The notes below the pieces were generated by a model. It did not search any database. It saw only the letters and a program-made list of their open reading frames with translations, and was not told where the DNA came from. Shown in pieces: positions 44,511 to 57,069 of a stretch of DNA of 64,000 bases (positions within the stretch are counted from its first letter, which is position 1; every line of letters starts with the position of its first letter). The stretch covers positions 33,618-97,617 of the forward strand of contig JADNRY010000231.1 of assembly GCA_015501585.1 (NCBI GenBank), written 5' to 3'. The DNA comes from Rhodocollybia butyracea. Taxonomy: Eukaryota; Basidiomycota; Agaricomycetes; Agaricales; Omphalotaceae. Both the position numbers and the translations under genes were made by a program.

Positions 44511-46631
44511 ATGGGTAATCTTCTCATCTACTCTGGACCTGAAGTATTCCCCACAGCACTTAAAAACACTCTCGCTCATGTTGCTCGAATTCTGCTTCCC
44601 AACTACAGCATCCAGCCTGTTAGTCCCCCCGTTTTACTTACACAACCATGGCCAGTAGGATGTGATGTGTTGATTCTTCCAGAGTTAAAGGCGCAGCTTC
44701 CCAAAAATCTTGAAGAGACCATCAATAACTACGTCGAAGCAGGTGGAGAAGTGTTGTGTTTGCATGTTGCAGCGAGAATGATAAGAGGTATTCATGGGCA
44801 GGAATTGTCATTTACAGATCGGACCACTGGTACTAGGCTTAGCCCTGTTCTTCCTGCTCTGTCTCCGCACAAAGATCAGTCTACACGGAGAATCCGTACT
44901 TGCGATGCAGGAATCGACGGTATCGTTGAAGGGGCGATACCTCAGTTTGAGGTGGACGGGATATCAGCAAATCGGACCCAAGTTTTGGCATACTCACTCG
45001 AACAAGACAGCCAGAATCTTGCTGCTCTTCGATGTCAGATTGGCAATGGACACGTAACATTCTGGGCCCCTAGTTTGGAGAATATAGCCGAAGATATTTC
45101 TGGTAATGACCCCAAGGCTCGGTTGAAACTACTCAGGTGGTGCCTTGAACGAGTTGGTTTGAGACCACCACATCCAAAAGCAGGCCCGTCATCTCTTCCG
45201 CTGCCACAGATACTTCTATCGACTCCAGAAAAACCCGGGCTTGTCCAGGCTGTCGTCCTTGGTCTTGGCCTGAATAATGGTCCAGGCGTTTTTCGCGATT
45301 CCAACGATTCCTTTGAATTTCATCCATACGAAAAGGGCCTCGAATTGCTACGGCAAATCCGACTGCAAACTGCTCAGCCCAATTCACACTCGGACTCCGA
45401 CCAGGCTGATTCCCCCATGAAACACATCATAGTCTGTCCCGGAGGAATGATTCCTTCCGCCGACGATACGCCTCTCTTTGATCTCCAGACATACTTCACA
45501 CAGCTGAGGATGGCTCGTTCAAGAGAGGGCTGTCGTCGCGATATTGCTGGGTTTGGTGAGACGATGATTTATGGACAGGTTGTCACGAGCACTCAGACAA
45601 TGTTTGACAAGTTCAGTTATATGACTTTTTTGAATTATTCCTCATCTCACACGTTCCTAGAAACCCGCGGCTCCTCGCCCAACTTCCAGCGTCCGTCCCT
45701 GTTCTCTCTCTCGGCTCTCAACAGCTTGCGGGACGTGGACGGGGCTCCAACGCATGGATCTCTCCAGCTGGCTGTCTCCAGTTCTCCCTGCTCCTCCCAA
45801 AGTACCTTTATCACCGCATTCTCAGTATAGCAATCCTACGTCATCTCTAACTCCGTCTTATATCCCCCCTTCCAAACTAGTATTCGTGCAATATCTATTT
45901 GCCCTGGCTGTCGTCGAAGCATGTCGTTCCGACACTGTCCTAGGACCGAAGTCTGGCGAAGCTGTTCGGATCAAGTGGCCAAACGATATCTACGCCTACT
46001 CCGGCGGTCCGCGTGCCGAAAAACTCAAAATTGGTGGTGTCCTTGTCTCAACCACCTTTGCTCCAGGAGGGCAAGAAGCCGACATCGTTATTGGTTGCGG
46101 CCTCAACGTCCTATGCAGCCCTCCGCTCTTTGCCTTGTTCCGACTATTGCCGATCTCACCCATACAAACTGTAGAGGCCCCATCCTGCCCAGACTCGAAT
46201 GAGCCTAATCTATCACGCCTCAGCCTAGAATTAACTCTTGCAACGGTCCTCAGCAAATTCGAAAAGATGTGGGACCAATTTCTAAGTAGTGGCGGAGACT
46301 TTGAGCCGTTCCTTGGCACGTATTTGGAGCGATGGATGCATAGGTCAGTCAACCCCCTCCCCCTAACCCCTTGTTGCTTTGACTAGCTTAGCTGTCTCTG
46401 ATGCTGTTTCCATTTATTCATTGTAGCGATCAGCTTGTCCAATTGACAACGGTTTCTCCGCCCAAGATGGTAAGGATCTGCGGAATCACACTCGATCATG
46501 GATTGTTGAGGACATTGCCGGAGCGCACAGGGGCATGGGGGTACGATGAGGGCATGAATGGGTATATCGATCTACAGCCAGATGGTAATAGTTTTGACCT
46601 TATGGCGGGGCTGATCAAGGTGAAGAGGTGA
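44511..46631 (+). CDS. BPL1: Biotin-protein ligase (holocarboxylase synthetase)
   Basis: Attaches biotin to acetyl-CoA and pyruvate carboxylases. Exon 1 (44511-45610) holds the N-terminal glutamine-amidotransferase-like BPL_N domain: MGNLLIYSGPEVFP, DVLILPELKAQLP, GGEVLCLHVAARM. The catalytic BirA domain begins YGQVVTSTQTMFDK; after a 50-nt intron comes GRGRGSNAWISPAGCLQFSLLL (biotinyl-AMP-binding loop), then KLVFVQYLFALAVVEACR, IKWPNDIYA and KIGGVLV...GCGLNV. The last exon (46427-46631) is the SH3-like end VRICGITLDHGLL...GNSFDLMAGLIKVKR. Between FSLLL and KLVFVQ the frame changes near 45800: either a missing base in a C run or an unusually short 29-nt intron (45802-45830). Confidence 0.9.
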
Positions 46632-48120
46632 TATATGGATTGATGTAGTTCAAACGTAAATATACATACTTACCTGTAACCTGTAAACTAGCTCGTTCAT
46701 GCGTATGTTGTTGTACTTATGTACATTACATCTGTTGTACAAGATATCTCCTCACTGAAAATGCACTTTGAACTCCAACAAGCCATTCAATTCGCAACTT
46801 GGAGACTGGAGGCAAAGGCTGGACGGTTCTGATGGGGGCTTTTTGAAAGCAGTAGATTCTGCGAACAGGAATGCAAGTCCTGGGAGACGATCTGGCTTAC
46901 CGTTAGTCAGACCGAGCTTCTCGACCGACGACTCGAACAACCCTCGATACGCGTTCTTGCTGCCATCTTACCGCCCAGCGAACTTGAACAGAAAGTAAAC
47001 CCTTTCAATCTGAATTCAAAAGAAAAGCAAAAATAGTCAAAATGGTCTGGTCGAGTCATCCGTCGAAATCCCGATATTCGCGTCGGGTTGGTGAACAGCA
47101 ATAGGGTCAAGATTTTGTTCCTTCTTGTCAAAAAGGTAATGGACGTAGTTTTAAGCAAGGGAACAATACAACTGGGCTACAGCCCCCTCGAAACTGGAAG
47201 TTTCGATCAGCATGTTTCGATCAGCACGTACCATGGTCGCCTTTGAGATGTCGTCTTGGTCCCAAGGAGATGAGTGCCCGAAAGGTGCCTAGATACTGAA
47301 AGAAGCTTTAGCTCCTGCTATGGATTTCAGCACATCGATACTGGTTGTATTGATCTGAATCTATTTGGTGGGAATTGCACTATGACTGTCACTAAGGCCT
47401 CGTTCGGGAACCCGAGACATCTTGCACGACCGCCACAAGCAACCTCTGGGTGAACCGGAATACCCGCAGCGACCAGCCCCGCTTACGCTTTTCCTCTCCC
47501 CTTCCTGACCCTGCGCTTCTGAGAGATACGATTCCCTGAGATTTGTGAGGCTCCTTGTACCAAAGGAGCGATGTTGTTAGCAATATCACCATAACACTTT
47601 TGCAGAATCGTCCTCACATTACAGTAGATTGAGTAAAGGTGCAAAGGTACAAAAGAGATGCGCTCAGGCGATATTTATCCTGAAGGTTCGTGGTTTCGCA
47701 TCGCGTTTTCGCGTAAATGACAATCTCCGCCCAAGATGGTGAGGATCTGCGGAATTACGCTGTTCTTGAGGACTGCAGAGACAGGATATACGCGAGTTTT
47801 GACCTTCGTGGAGCGATAATTTGGTTGAGGCGAGCAGTTCGTCAGCCGATGTACGTGTAGAACTTGCAGCTTGCTCGTTTACGCGTATGTTGTGGCCAAG
47901 TTGTGGCATTTATGTTATCTTCCGTTTCTTTTCGGATCGAACTTTTTCCATGGCTGAGTCAGCAATCTTTAGTTGACGTGTTAAGTACGCGAATCTTTGT
48001 CGGACACGTCTCCACCAGTAACCAGTTGTTGCTTGCGCTCAAAAGTCTTCGGACCTCTTTGCAGTAAACCCTTGGCCAGATAAAGCTCTATTCAAATTCG
48101 CGTCGAGTCCACACAAAAAG
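46632..48120. other. Intergenic region with a decayed BPL1 3' copy
   Basis: No functional gene supported. The minus frame 46752-46940 and plus frame 46768-46998 overlap each other and lack domains. The only recognisable item is the degenerate duplicate of the biotin ligase 3' end near 47.7-47.9 kb. The last 100 bases are the adenylate kinase promoter. Confidence 0.5.
47712..47910 (+). pseudogene. Degenerate duplicate of the BPL1 3' end
   Basis: CTCCGCCCAAGATGGT(G)AGG and ATCTGCGGAAT(T)AC match the start of the last BPL1 exon (46455-46490); then TTGAGGAC, AGTTTTGACCTT and, in the 3' flank, TAGCTCGTT/GCTCGTT-(A/C)CGCGTATGTTGT match in the same order as 46505-46715. Internal deletions shorten the copy and no open frame remains. 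It lies about 1.25 kb downstream of the parent in the same orientation. Confidence 0.75.
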
Positions 48121-49191
<1,071 letters not shown>

Positions 49192-50071
49192 AATCTACGG
49201 CTAGGTCTGCTGGAAACTAGCACTAATATCACAGATTGTATACCGGAGACGTTGTATCTGGGTTTTGTGCTTAGTCAAGTCGAATCGTTGGATCCTGTGG
49301 CAATTTAGAATTTTAGATATCTTGAATCCAATTCTAAGGAGTGAAAAAGCAAAAACAGAATATGGGACCTCACCTAATCCAGGACTTGAATTTGGGTAGT
49401 ACGGGAAGATACGTCGAAGCATAACCTCTACACCATCGTACCCAGCTTGGTTCCGAAGAGTTGAAACTTGATTTTGTCCAGAGTTGTGCCATTGCCCTGA
49501 CTTGATTCGGATCGTCTTTTTCTTACTTAGATACCGCGATGGATACGGCCCCCGCCAAAAAGCCTCCCTTTTAAACTCGTCCCTGAGGGAACCAAATTCA
49601 ATGCTCGCGTCAAGCTCAAGCGTTCACACTCCAATCTGGCGTCCCACGATTCGAAAGCTTGATTACGACGCATTCAGGTTTTCTACTCACCAGTTTTTCT
49701 GCTTGCTGAAAATGTTGTAGACAGAGTACGACGCGCGCATCTTCTGGTAAGTTATTATCTTACTAACCTTATAAACATAGCATGTTTCCAGAACCGCTAC
49801 AACGCGCTTTGACTACATAAGTATTATGAACGCAATGTCCACTGTCATTATTGAAAAAAAACATCTACCTACTTGTTTTTACTATTTTACAATTATTTCC
49901 GTGACCGTATAAGTATGTATATCCAAATTTTAGTATCGCTGCAAGTCTCGTTGTCCGTGGATACTCGTTCTACCGAAGCCATGGTCCAAAGTAAAGACAA
50001 AATGTTGAAAGACAGCCTATATGCTATAGATAAATGAGTCTCGTAACTATACTTACCACATAGACTTTTTT
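49192..50071. other. Intergenic region
   Basis: No gene supported. A pyrimidine-rich tract ending in AG at 49530 precedes an ATG with a short frame (MDTAPAKKPPF-stop, 49539-49574), and the next frame continues FKLVPEGTKFNARVKLKRSHSN; this could be a fragment of a small gene with a 1-nt break, but I do not recognise it. Confidence 0.4.
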
Positions 50072-51306
50072 TTATAAATGGGAATCACGTTGGATCCGTC
50101 GTTCGTCTTCCAACCGCCTCAATCGATCGAGTATTCCAGTCATTTCACTCTGTACAAATGTCGATTCTTCAGCTCGACTGCTCTCTCCAGGACTGGGTGG
50201 GCTGGGGTGCGTCTCCTCCGTTCTCTTTTGCAGTTGTTTCCCATTCTCAAAGTTGTAATACGATGTCTAGATTAATCAGTTTATTTTCAGATAGCCATTG
50301 TAAACACTCGCGGACTCACCTCTGTCTGAGTCGGTGAATGTTCCCCGATGCTATATAGCATCGTTTGACTAGGATAATTGTAATTATACCGTGACTCAGA
50401 GAGGGCACAGGAAAGTCTCTGGCAATTCGCGAGGAGGGAGTATATACGGCGACGATATCACTGGACATAGAAGAATAGCTAAAAGTGGCTTAGTTTTCAA
50501 CTGAGTCTGGCATATATCCAAGCGATACTTACTTCTCTGGAATATATCGCGTTTATCTAGTCTTTGGTTTTTCTGTCGTCTTCGAAGCCACAATATCAAG
50601 ATGGTGAGTGCAATGAATACAAAGACGAGGCCCGCAATTGTACTGCCGACAATTGCTCCAACCTGAGAGCTCTGGATTGCTGTAGTACTAGGTCTGCTGT
50701 AGTAGGGAAGGAGTTGAGCTGGACTGGTTAATCAGAGCTTGCTGTTGGCATGCTTAGTGAACTAGTAGAGAGGCACTGGCAGTAATCGAGCTTGTTGATG
50801 TGGTTTGTACTGCGATTACGACCGGACTGGGGTGACCAGTTTTCAGTGAAATTTTCATCGGAGCATCTGCCATCGTCGGAATTGACAAACTTGCACTCCA
50901 AATTCACGTTGCCGAAATCAAAAACCTCCACCCATCCGGAAGCCGAAGCAATAATCGTTCGGGAGGCTATTGCATCTTCAAGCAATCGAAAGAATAGCCA
51001 TCATGAACACTCACTCGACAGGATAGTGGGTATGAGCCCAAAGAACCATCGGTAGTGGTTGTCGCATAGAGGATTTCATAAATGTATGTGGTTGAAAGCC
51101 ATCGCTTGCTACGCCGTCAGGACGTAATGGCTCAGTAAATCCACCATGGTGTGGTAGACGATCTGTCCCGAATTGCCAAAGAGTAATATTAGGTTCCCCA
51201 AAAGTGAGCTCTGAAATGAAAGTACTCGGTATTGGTTGGCTAATGTCGAAATTCAGAGGAACTCACCGACAAACGAAACAAGAACGTAGAATAATATACA
51301 AAACAT
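50072..51306 (-). pseudogene. Array copy 1: type I membrane protein, frame-broken, with a coiled-coil tail
   Basis: Signal-peptide exon MFCILFYVLVSFV (51306), then ELTFGEPNITLWQFGTDRL and EPLRPDGVASDG. Here one base is missing relative to intact copies, so the frame is lost in exon 2. Exon 3 (RTIIASASGWVEVFDFGNVNLECKFVNSDDGRC) is good until an extra A in NFTEN shifts it again. The TM exon QVGAIVGSTIAGLVFVFIA and RRRQ are intact. The tail differs from all other copies: Tyr-rich SRYNYNYPSQTMLY, then SEMTGILDRLRRLEDERR, a short coiled coil, ending at 50072; no PPxY. Probably a pseudogene unless the indels are sequence errors. Confidence 0.75.
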
Positions 51307-52155
51307 ACTAGATATCAATAGATACCACAAACAAAAACCGTAGGTTAAGACACGAGCGCCTTGCCAGCAACCGAAGTTGGCTCGAGAATCCGGCGGAAAA
51401 TATTTTGGATGGCGTACAATAAATCACCAATGTGGCTCGTCATTCGTTACTTTCTTTATAGTCCCAGCTACTGTTGGCTGCTACTCAGATCCAATGCACT
51501 GCCAGTGATTATATGGCAACGAAGATGTGAGATATGCATGGCAGTAGGATCGATGATTTTGGTTCGAAATTGGACACCACTGGTGCTATGCTATGTAGAT
51601 CATTAGCGCATGGTAATACGGAAGCCTGAAATCCACAACATAAGGCAAGAGATCTATTTTGTCGTATCATGACCAAACCCCAAGCGTCATTTGAATAAAA
51701 AATTCAACGGACAGTGGATGAGGTCCAAAGAATTTCAGGCATGGACCAAAAAGCCAGCTGCGCGCGCGACAATGACTACAGCAAGCACGAAAGATGATCA
51801 ATGGAAGCCCAGTGTACTGCCCCGCAATCCTGTCTCGATAGAGACTATGGTCGCACGCTTGTACAGAGGTGATGTTCTCTTTTTCTTAGATCTATTGCCA
51901 TATTCAACACTTACGCTAAGGGCCGGGGGAAACTCTCGTAGCTTCAGACAACAACTACGTTTGCATATGCTTACAATGACCATACACTCGAATCAAAGGT
52001 ACAGAGGTATCGAACTCAACCTAGGCGAGACTCAAGCGAGACTTGGGCGAGACAGGCTATGTCTCGATTGATATATGAAGTCCATTAAGAACTCCATTAA
52101 TATGATAGATAGCAGACGCCATAATCGACTCAATCTAACAAGAAAAAATGGCAGA
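51307..52155. other. Array spacer between copies 1 and 2
   Basis: No gene. Positions about 51860-52080 match the spacer downstream of copy 5 (59055-59280), including AACCTAGGCGAGACT and GACTTGGGCGAGACAGG, showing that flanks were duplicated together with genes 2 and 5. Confidence 0.6.
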
Positions 52156-53407
52156 CTAACTCTTATATGATGGTGGGGGATCAGACACTGAACTGAGTTC
52201 CTCTGACCGCCTCTTGATTGATTGGTCAACTGCAACGGTCATCTGATGCGGTAGCGCCTGACTACCTTTCGCGAACGGGTTCGCCTGTGCACGTTTCGAT
52301 CGAGGTTGTATAGAGTTGATAGTCGTACCGTCCTATACCATAAATAGGTTTGAAAGCTTGTGATACCGGATCTAGAGATACTCACCTCGGTCTGGGTTGA
52401 AATTGCGTCCAGAATCGACCGAACTGGATTTATATACGAACGGAAGTCTGGTCCCATATTCACCATTGGTAGATGAGTCCTAACAAGCTAGCTCTAGGTC
52501 ACAGCCTTAACTGAAGCTGACCAGTCATAACTCACTCTTCTGGTTGTGATTCGATTGGTTCAACAAGCCGTTCTTGACGCGGACGGCGTGAATGTTTCCC
52601 CCTTCGCCACAGAAATAAAAACAAGTAGCTTTGCAGCTGGCACGTATGCATATCCTAGCCGCACTTACCTCTCTTGAGATGCATCGCAATCCTCAAAACG
52701 ACATGGATTTGATCTTTGCCGTCGCCTTCGAAGCCATAATATCAAGACTGCAACATTGCAGACAGACACGAGGCCGGCAATTGTACTGCCGACGATTGCT
52801 CCTTTCGGGGAGCTCTGGGAAGTTGTAGTAGGACCTGCTGTAGGGAAAGGATTTGGGCTAGACTGGCGATCAGAGTTTGTTGGCTCTGCTGGCACGCTTG
52901 TGGACGTGGCTAGTACTGTGAGTACGACCGGAATGGGGACACCAGTTCCAATGAACTTTTTATCAAAGCATTTTCCCCTGTCCGAATTGATAAATTTGCA
53001 CTCCAGATTGCCAGAGTCAAAAAGCTCCACCCATCCAGAGGCCGAAGCGACAATCGTTCGTGAGACTATATAATCTTCAACTTGAAGTAATCGAAAGAAT
53101 ACGATTATGTACACTCACTCGACTTGATAGTGGGCACGATCCCCGGGAAAGTAGCAGTGGTTTGCACATTCAGGAGCTCGTAAACGTATGTGGTTGACAG
53201 CCCATCGCTTGCTACGCCGATAGGACGTAACGGCTCAGTAAATTCACCATCATCTAGATGATCTTTCCCGAATTGCCAAAGAGTAATATTAAGCTCCCCA
53301 AAAGCGTGGCCTGGAAATGAAATTACTTGGTATGGGTTGACTAATATCGAAATTCTGAGGAACTCACCGACAAATAAAGCAAGAATGTAGAATGGTACAC
53401 AGAACAT
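52156..53407 (-). CDS. Array copy 2: intact type I membrane protein with PPxY tail
   Basis: Six exons, about 325 residues. Exon 1 MFCVPFYILALFVG is the signal peptide; exon 2 GHAFGELNITLWQFGKD with an N-glycosylation sequon (NIT) and EPLRPIGVASDGLSTTYVYELL; exon 3 TIVASASGWVELFDSGN, ECKFINSDRGKC (two Cys), a Ser/Thr/Pro stalk, TM GAIVGSTIAGLVSVCNVAVL followed by WLRRRRQRS. Exons 4-6 form a cytoplasmic tail of about 110 residues, including PRSKRAQANPFAKGSQALPH, MTVAVDQSIKRRSEEL and the C-terminal DPPPSYKS. PPSY fits the PPxY ligand of Nedd4/Rsp5 WW domains. All splice sites are GT-AG and every junction keeps frame. The function of the ectodomain is unknown; it belongs to a large, uncharacterised agaric family of single-pass surface proteins. 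Confidence 0.85.
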
Positions 53408-55218
53408 GGATGTTAATTAGATTGAGTTTGATAAATAGCGCAAAAAAAAACAAAAAAAAAAACTGTAGGTTAAGACCAAACTGAAGAGCAATTCTTGACA
53501 CCAAGAGTATTTCAGATGGCTTACAGTAAATTACGAGTCCTGAATGTAATGAAGGCTCGTCCTTATGGCCGGTTTCGCGTGGGAATTTATTCCCGATTAG
53601 GGTTGATCCTGCCCTAATTTGGGAGAATCGTTTCCCCATATTTGGAAATGTCAAAGCGAGTGTCATGTGACTTTATGATTTATTGGCGTGCTCTTTCCTT
53701 TGACTCTTGTACTCCCAGTCTGTTGTACTCAAGCCTGAACGTCAAAAGCACCGGTATTTTGCAGAAGTGACAGTATTGTTTTACATTTCTTTCCAGATGT
53801 ACAAGCATAACAAGCTGATGATTCTTGTTTATCCTTATCTCTTTTCATTCTCATGGAACCCTTTACCCGACATCTGACGAAAACCTGAACACAAGTACAG
53901 GCTTAAAAGGACCAACATCTCAGAGGAGCAAGAGAAGACAGAGGACAGGGCTCATCTATAGAAGTTGTTTACCAGCTAATATATTTGCAAGATAGCTGGA
54001 ACAGCGAAAAGATAATGCGTGTACAGCTGCTATCTAAATGTTAGCGGTTTAACTTGTCAGTGTCCTCAAGTTCCAACAAGATGGAATGTAGTTATTGACT
54101 TGTCAGAATCCAAGGAACTATTGTCATGCAGTTCATTGTGTGGCCACCTTTTTCATTTGAAGTCTCTATTTTATAACTAGCATCTTGCAGGACTCGTACC
54201 TGCCACGCGCTTGGTGCGGTGGCCCACACTCGCAAGTCACCTGAAGGGGGGCGCTGCCGTTTGTTACCTTCTTTCGCGACGTTCGGGGGTTTATAGTGCC
54301 AACCGCCATTCCGGTGCTTGATCATATTGTTGTGACAGAACTTATGCAAGAGATGGGGATCTATCAGATTTTGCCATGGTATTTTTTTTTTTGTGTGGTA
54401 CATTACTTTGTGGTGAGTAGTACCGTGAGATAAAATTGCATACAATCAAAAAATAAAGGCACAAGGTATCGGAACTCCACCCTTTCCAACAGATATTAAC
54501 CCTCAGAGCGACAAGTAGATGTCGAACGACTGTAAAAGTGCAGTAGGTACTGCTACATATAAAGTCCATTGTCTATAATTAACTACGTGGCTCCGCCCAC
54601 ATTTTTGAACGTTGAGGCTTTCAAGGGCATAGAACTTTAGTAGCTCAGTCCGCTCAGAGCAAACTCCTCGCTCCCTTCGCCAGTGTCCCGCCCCAGCGCT
54701 ATTGCAATCAATTTATCCCCCGGCGAGTCACTCTCGTGCCCCATTTACAGCTCCATTGATATTATTTGACTTGGAGATACCTCCTAGTTAGTGTTTTCAC
54801 TCCACAGTTGCCTTCTTAATTTAGCCCTTCAGTATTACTATATATAGATACTTTGTGCACTCTTGTGTGTACTTGCACCACAGTATTTTAGATTTTCTTT
54901 TGTGTTTGTCTATCTAGTTTTGGAGAGCTCCACAGACCTTTGGTCTATTACAGACAGATTAATGAAGTGGATTGTCCAGTAAGCCCATGAAGAATACAGA
55001 TGAAAAATTCACCGAGTCCAAAATAGGATAACAAATTATGATAAAGAAGTCATAGCGTCTAAGGGCGGAGGTGGGTTGGTGGGGCTCGTTCGGTAGTGGA
55101 CGCTTTGACCGTTACAACAACACCTAGGCTGGAGGTGAAGTACCAAGCTATCTATGAGTTACATACACGATATATATTAGGGGCTAGAATAACACAATCT
55201 GCCAGAGAAAATAGCAAA
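53408..55218. other. Array spacer between copies 2 and 3, with extra sequence
   Basis: 1.8 kb against 0.5 kb at the equivalent place between copies 5 and 6. Around 54345-54480 it matches the copy 5-6 spacer (TGCAAGAGATGGG, ATCAGATTTTG, GTGGTGA). The unmatched parts, about 53660-54330 and 54550-55070, are candidate insertions; neither shows an ORF or clear terminal repeats. Confidence 0.5.
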
Positions 55219-56462
55219 CTAGCCCGTAGTATATGGTGGTGGGGGATCAGACGCTGAACTGAGTCCCTCTGACCGCCGCATGATCAATTGCTCAACTGCA
55301 ACGGTCACCTGAGGCGATAGCGTCTGATTACCTCGCGCGAACAGGCTTGGGGCCTTTGCTCGTTTCGATCGAGGTTGCATAGGTTTGGAAGGCGTCCCAT
55401 TCTAGACCATACATAGGTTTGAGAGTTTGTGATATGGTATACCAGAGAAACTCACCTCTGTCCGTGTTGAAATTGCGTTTTGAGTCGACAGAACAGGATC
55501 TAGATATGGATTGTCCGATCCCATATTCCCCGCTGGTAGATGAATACTGGCGGGCCAGCTTCAGATCACAACCTTAGCTGATCAGGAATAACTTACTCTT
55601 CTAGGTGTGAATTGAATGGTTCAACAAGCAGTTCTTGACGGCGTGAACGTTTCTTCCTTTTCCACAGAAATAAAACAAGTAGCTTAGTTTCAACTGGCAT
55701 GTATGCATACCTTAACCACACATACCTCTCTTGAGTTGTTGTATCACAATCATCAAAGGTTAGTCCTTGACCTGGACTTGACCTTTGCCGTCGTTTTCGA
55801 AGCCATAATATCAAGATTACAATATTGCAGACAGACACAAGGGCCGCAATTGTACCTCCAACAATTGCTCCAACTTGGGAGCTCCGGGATGTTGTACTGT
55901 GCGGGCTAGATTGGTGCCAATCAGAGTTAACTGGTTCTGCTGGTGTGCTTGTGGGCGAAGCTAGTACTGGAAGTATGACCGGACTGGGGACGCCAGTTCC
56001 AGTGAACTTCTCGTCAGAGCATTTGCCACTGTCTGAATTGACAAATTTGCACTCCATGTTGCCAGAATCAAAAAGCTCCACCCATCCGGAAGCCGAAGCA
56101 ATAATCGTCCGCAAGGCTATTATCGTCTTCAAGTGAACGAAAGAACAGCCATTATGAGCACTCACTCGACAGGGTAGTCCCCAAAGAACCATGGGCAGTG
56201 GTGGTTGGATAGAGGACCTCATAAATATACGTGGTTGAGAGATCATCGCTTGCTACGCCAATAGGACGTAATGGTTCAGTAAATCCACCATGATGTAGTA
56301 GACGATCTGTCCCAAACTGCCAAAGAGTAATATTAAGTTCCCCAAAAGTGTGCTCTGGAAACCAAGCTAAACACAATTATTTGGTATGTTGACTGATGTC
56401 GAAATTCTGAGGAACTCACCGAAAAATAAAACAAGAACGCAGAATTTGAACGCACAGAACAT
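55219..56462 (-). CDS. Array copy 3: intact type I membrane protein with PPxY tail
   Basis: The same six-exon plan as copy 2. Signal exon MFCAFKFCVLVLFF, then EHTFGELNITLWQFGTDRL, EPLRPIGVASDDLSTTYIYEVL, RTIIASASGWVELFDSGN, ECKFVNSDSGKC, a short Ser/Thr/Pro stalk, TM GAIVGGTIAALVSVCNIVIL and WLRKRRQRS. Tail: KKRSRRQELLVEPFNSH, DIHLPAGNMGSDN, QPRSKRAKAPSLFARG, VTVAVEQLIMRRSEGL and the end DPPPPYTTG (PPxY is PPPY). All exon junctions keep frame. The exon 5 acceptor giving a consistent frame is the CCAG before TATTCATCTACC. Presumably a plasma-membrane protein; ligand unknown. Confidence 0.85.
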
Positions 56463-57069
56463 AAATGTTAACGAATACCACGAAAGAAAACCGCAGGTTT
56501 AGACACGTCTTGCCAGCAATTGTTGTTCTGGAAATTTTGAGCAAAGATATTTTGGGCGGCGGTATAATAGATCTACTTGGAGCGAAGCGGCGTCATTTGT
56601 GACTTGCTTTATACATCATGCTTATCAGCCTGACCGCTGTAGGCAGGGAAACTGTGGGCCGTGATGTCCAGAGACCAGTCAAAGATCCTTCTTGGGCGAG
56701 TAACCAGGATCTTGAGTCGGCGATCAGTCAATTTTTAACTGAAATATACTCTTTCGATTCATAGACGAAGGTAAATGATTCGCTGCCTACTTTGATCACT
56801 GAAGTAGACCAATAGACGTGATGATAGTTTCAACTGCCACTCTGGTCCAATGCGCAGATAGTCGAGAGAAGGAAGAGATAATAGGAGCCAGAATCTAGCA
56901 ATTTTGGCACATACTTACAATCAAATCAAAGGTACAAGGTATCGGAATTTCATCAGAATTCCATTTTTTTGATACCTAGACGAGAGGTCAGGCACCAGGC
57001 TATTATGCCGATTGATTATGAGCTACATACATGTTCTATAATAGACGCTAGAAACTACACAACTTGACA
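56463..57069. other. Array spacer between copies 3 and 4
   Basis: No gene. It contains promoter sequence of copy 3 and a block (GTACAAGGTATCGGAATT, TTTTTTTGATACCTAGACGAGAGGT) repeated between copies 6 and 7 near 62610-62660. Confidence 0.55.

Noticed and set aside
46752..46998. Overlapping plus and minus ORFs after biotin ligase
   Set aside because: Neither has domain content or flanking exons; the only real homology nearby is the BPL1 duplicate further downstream.
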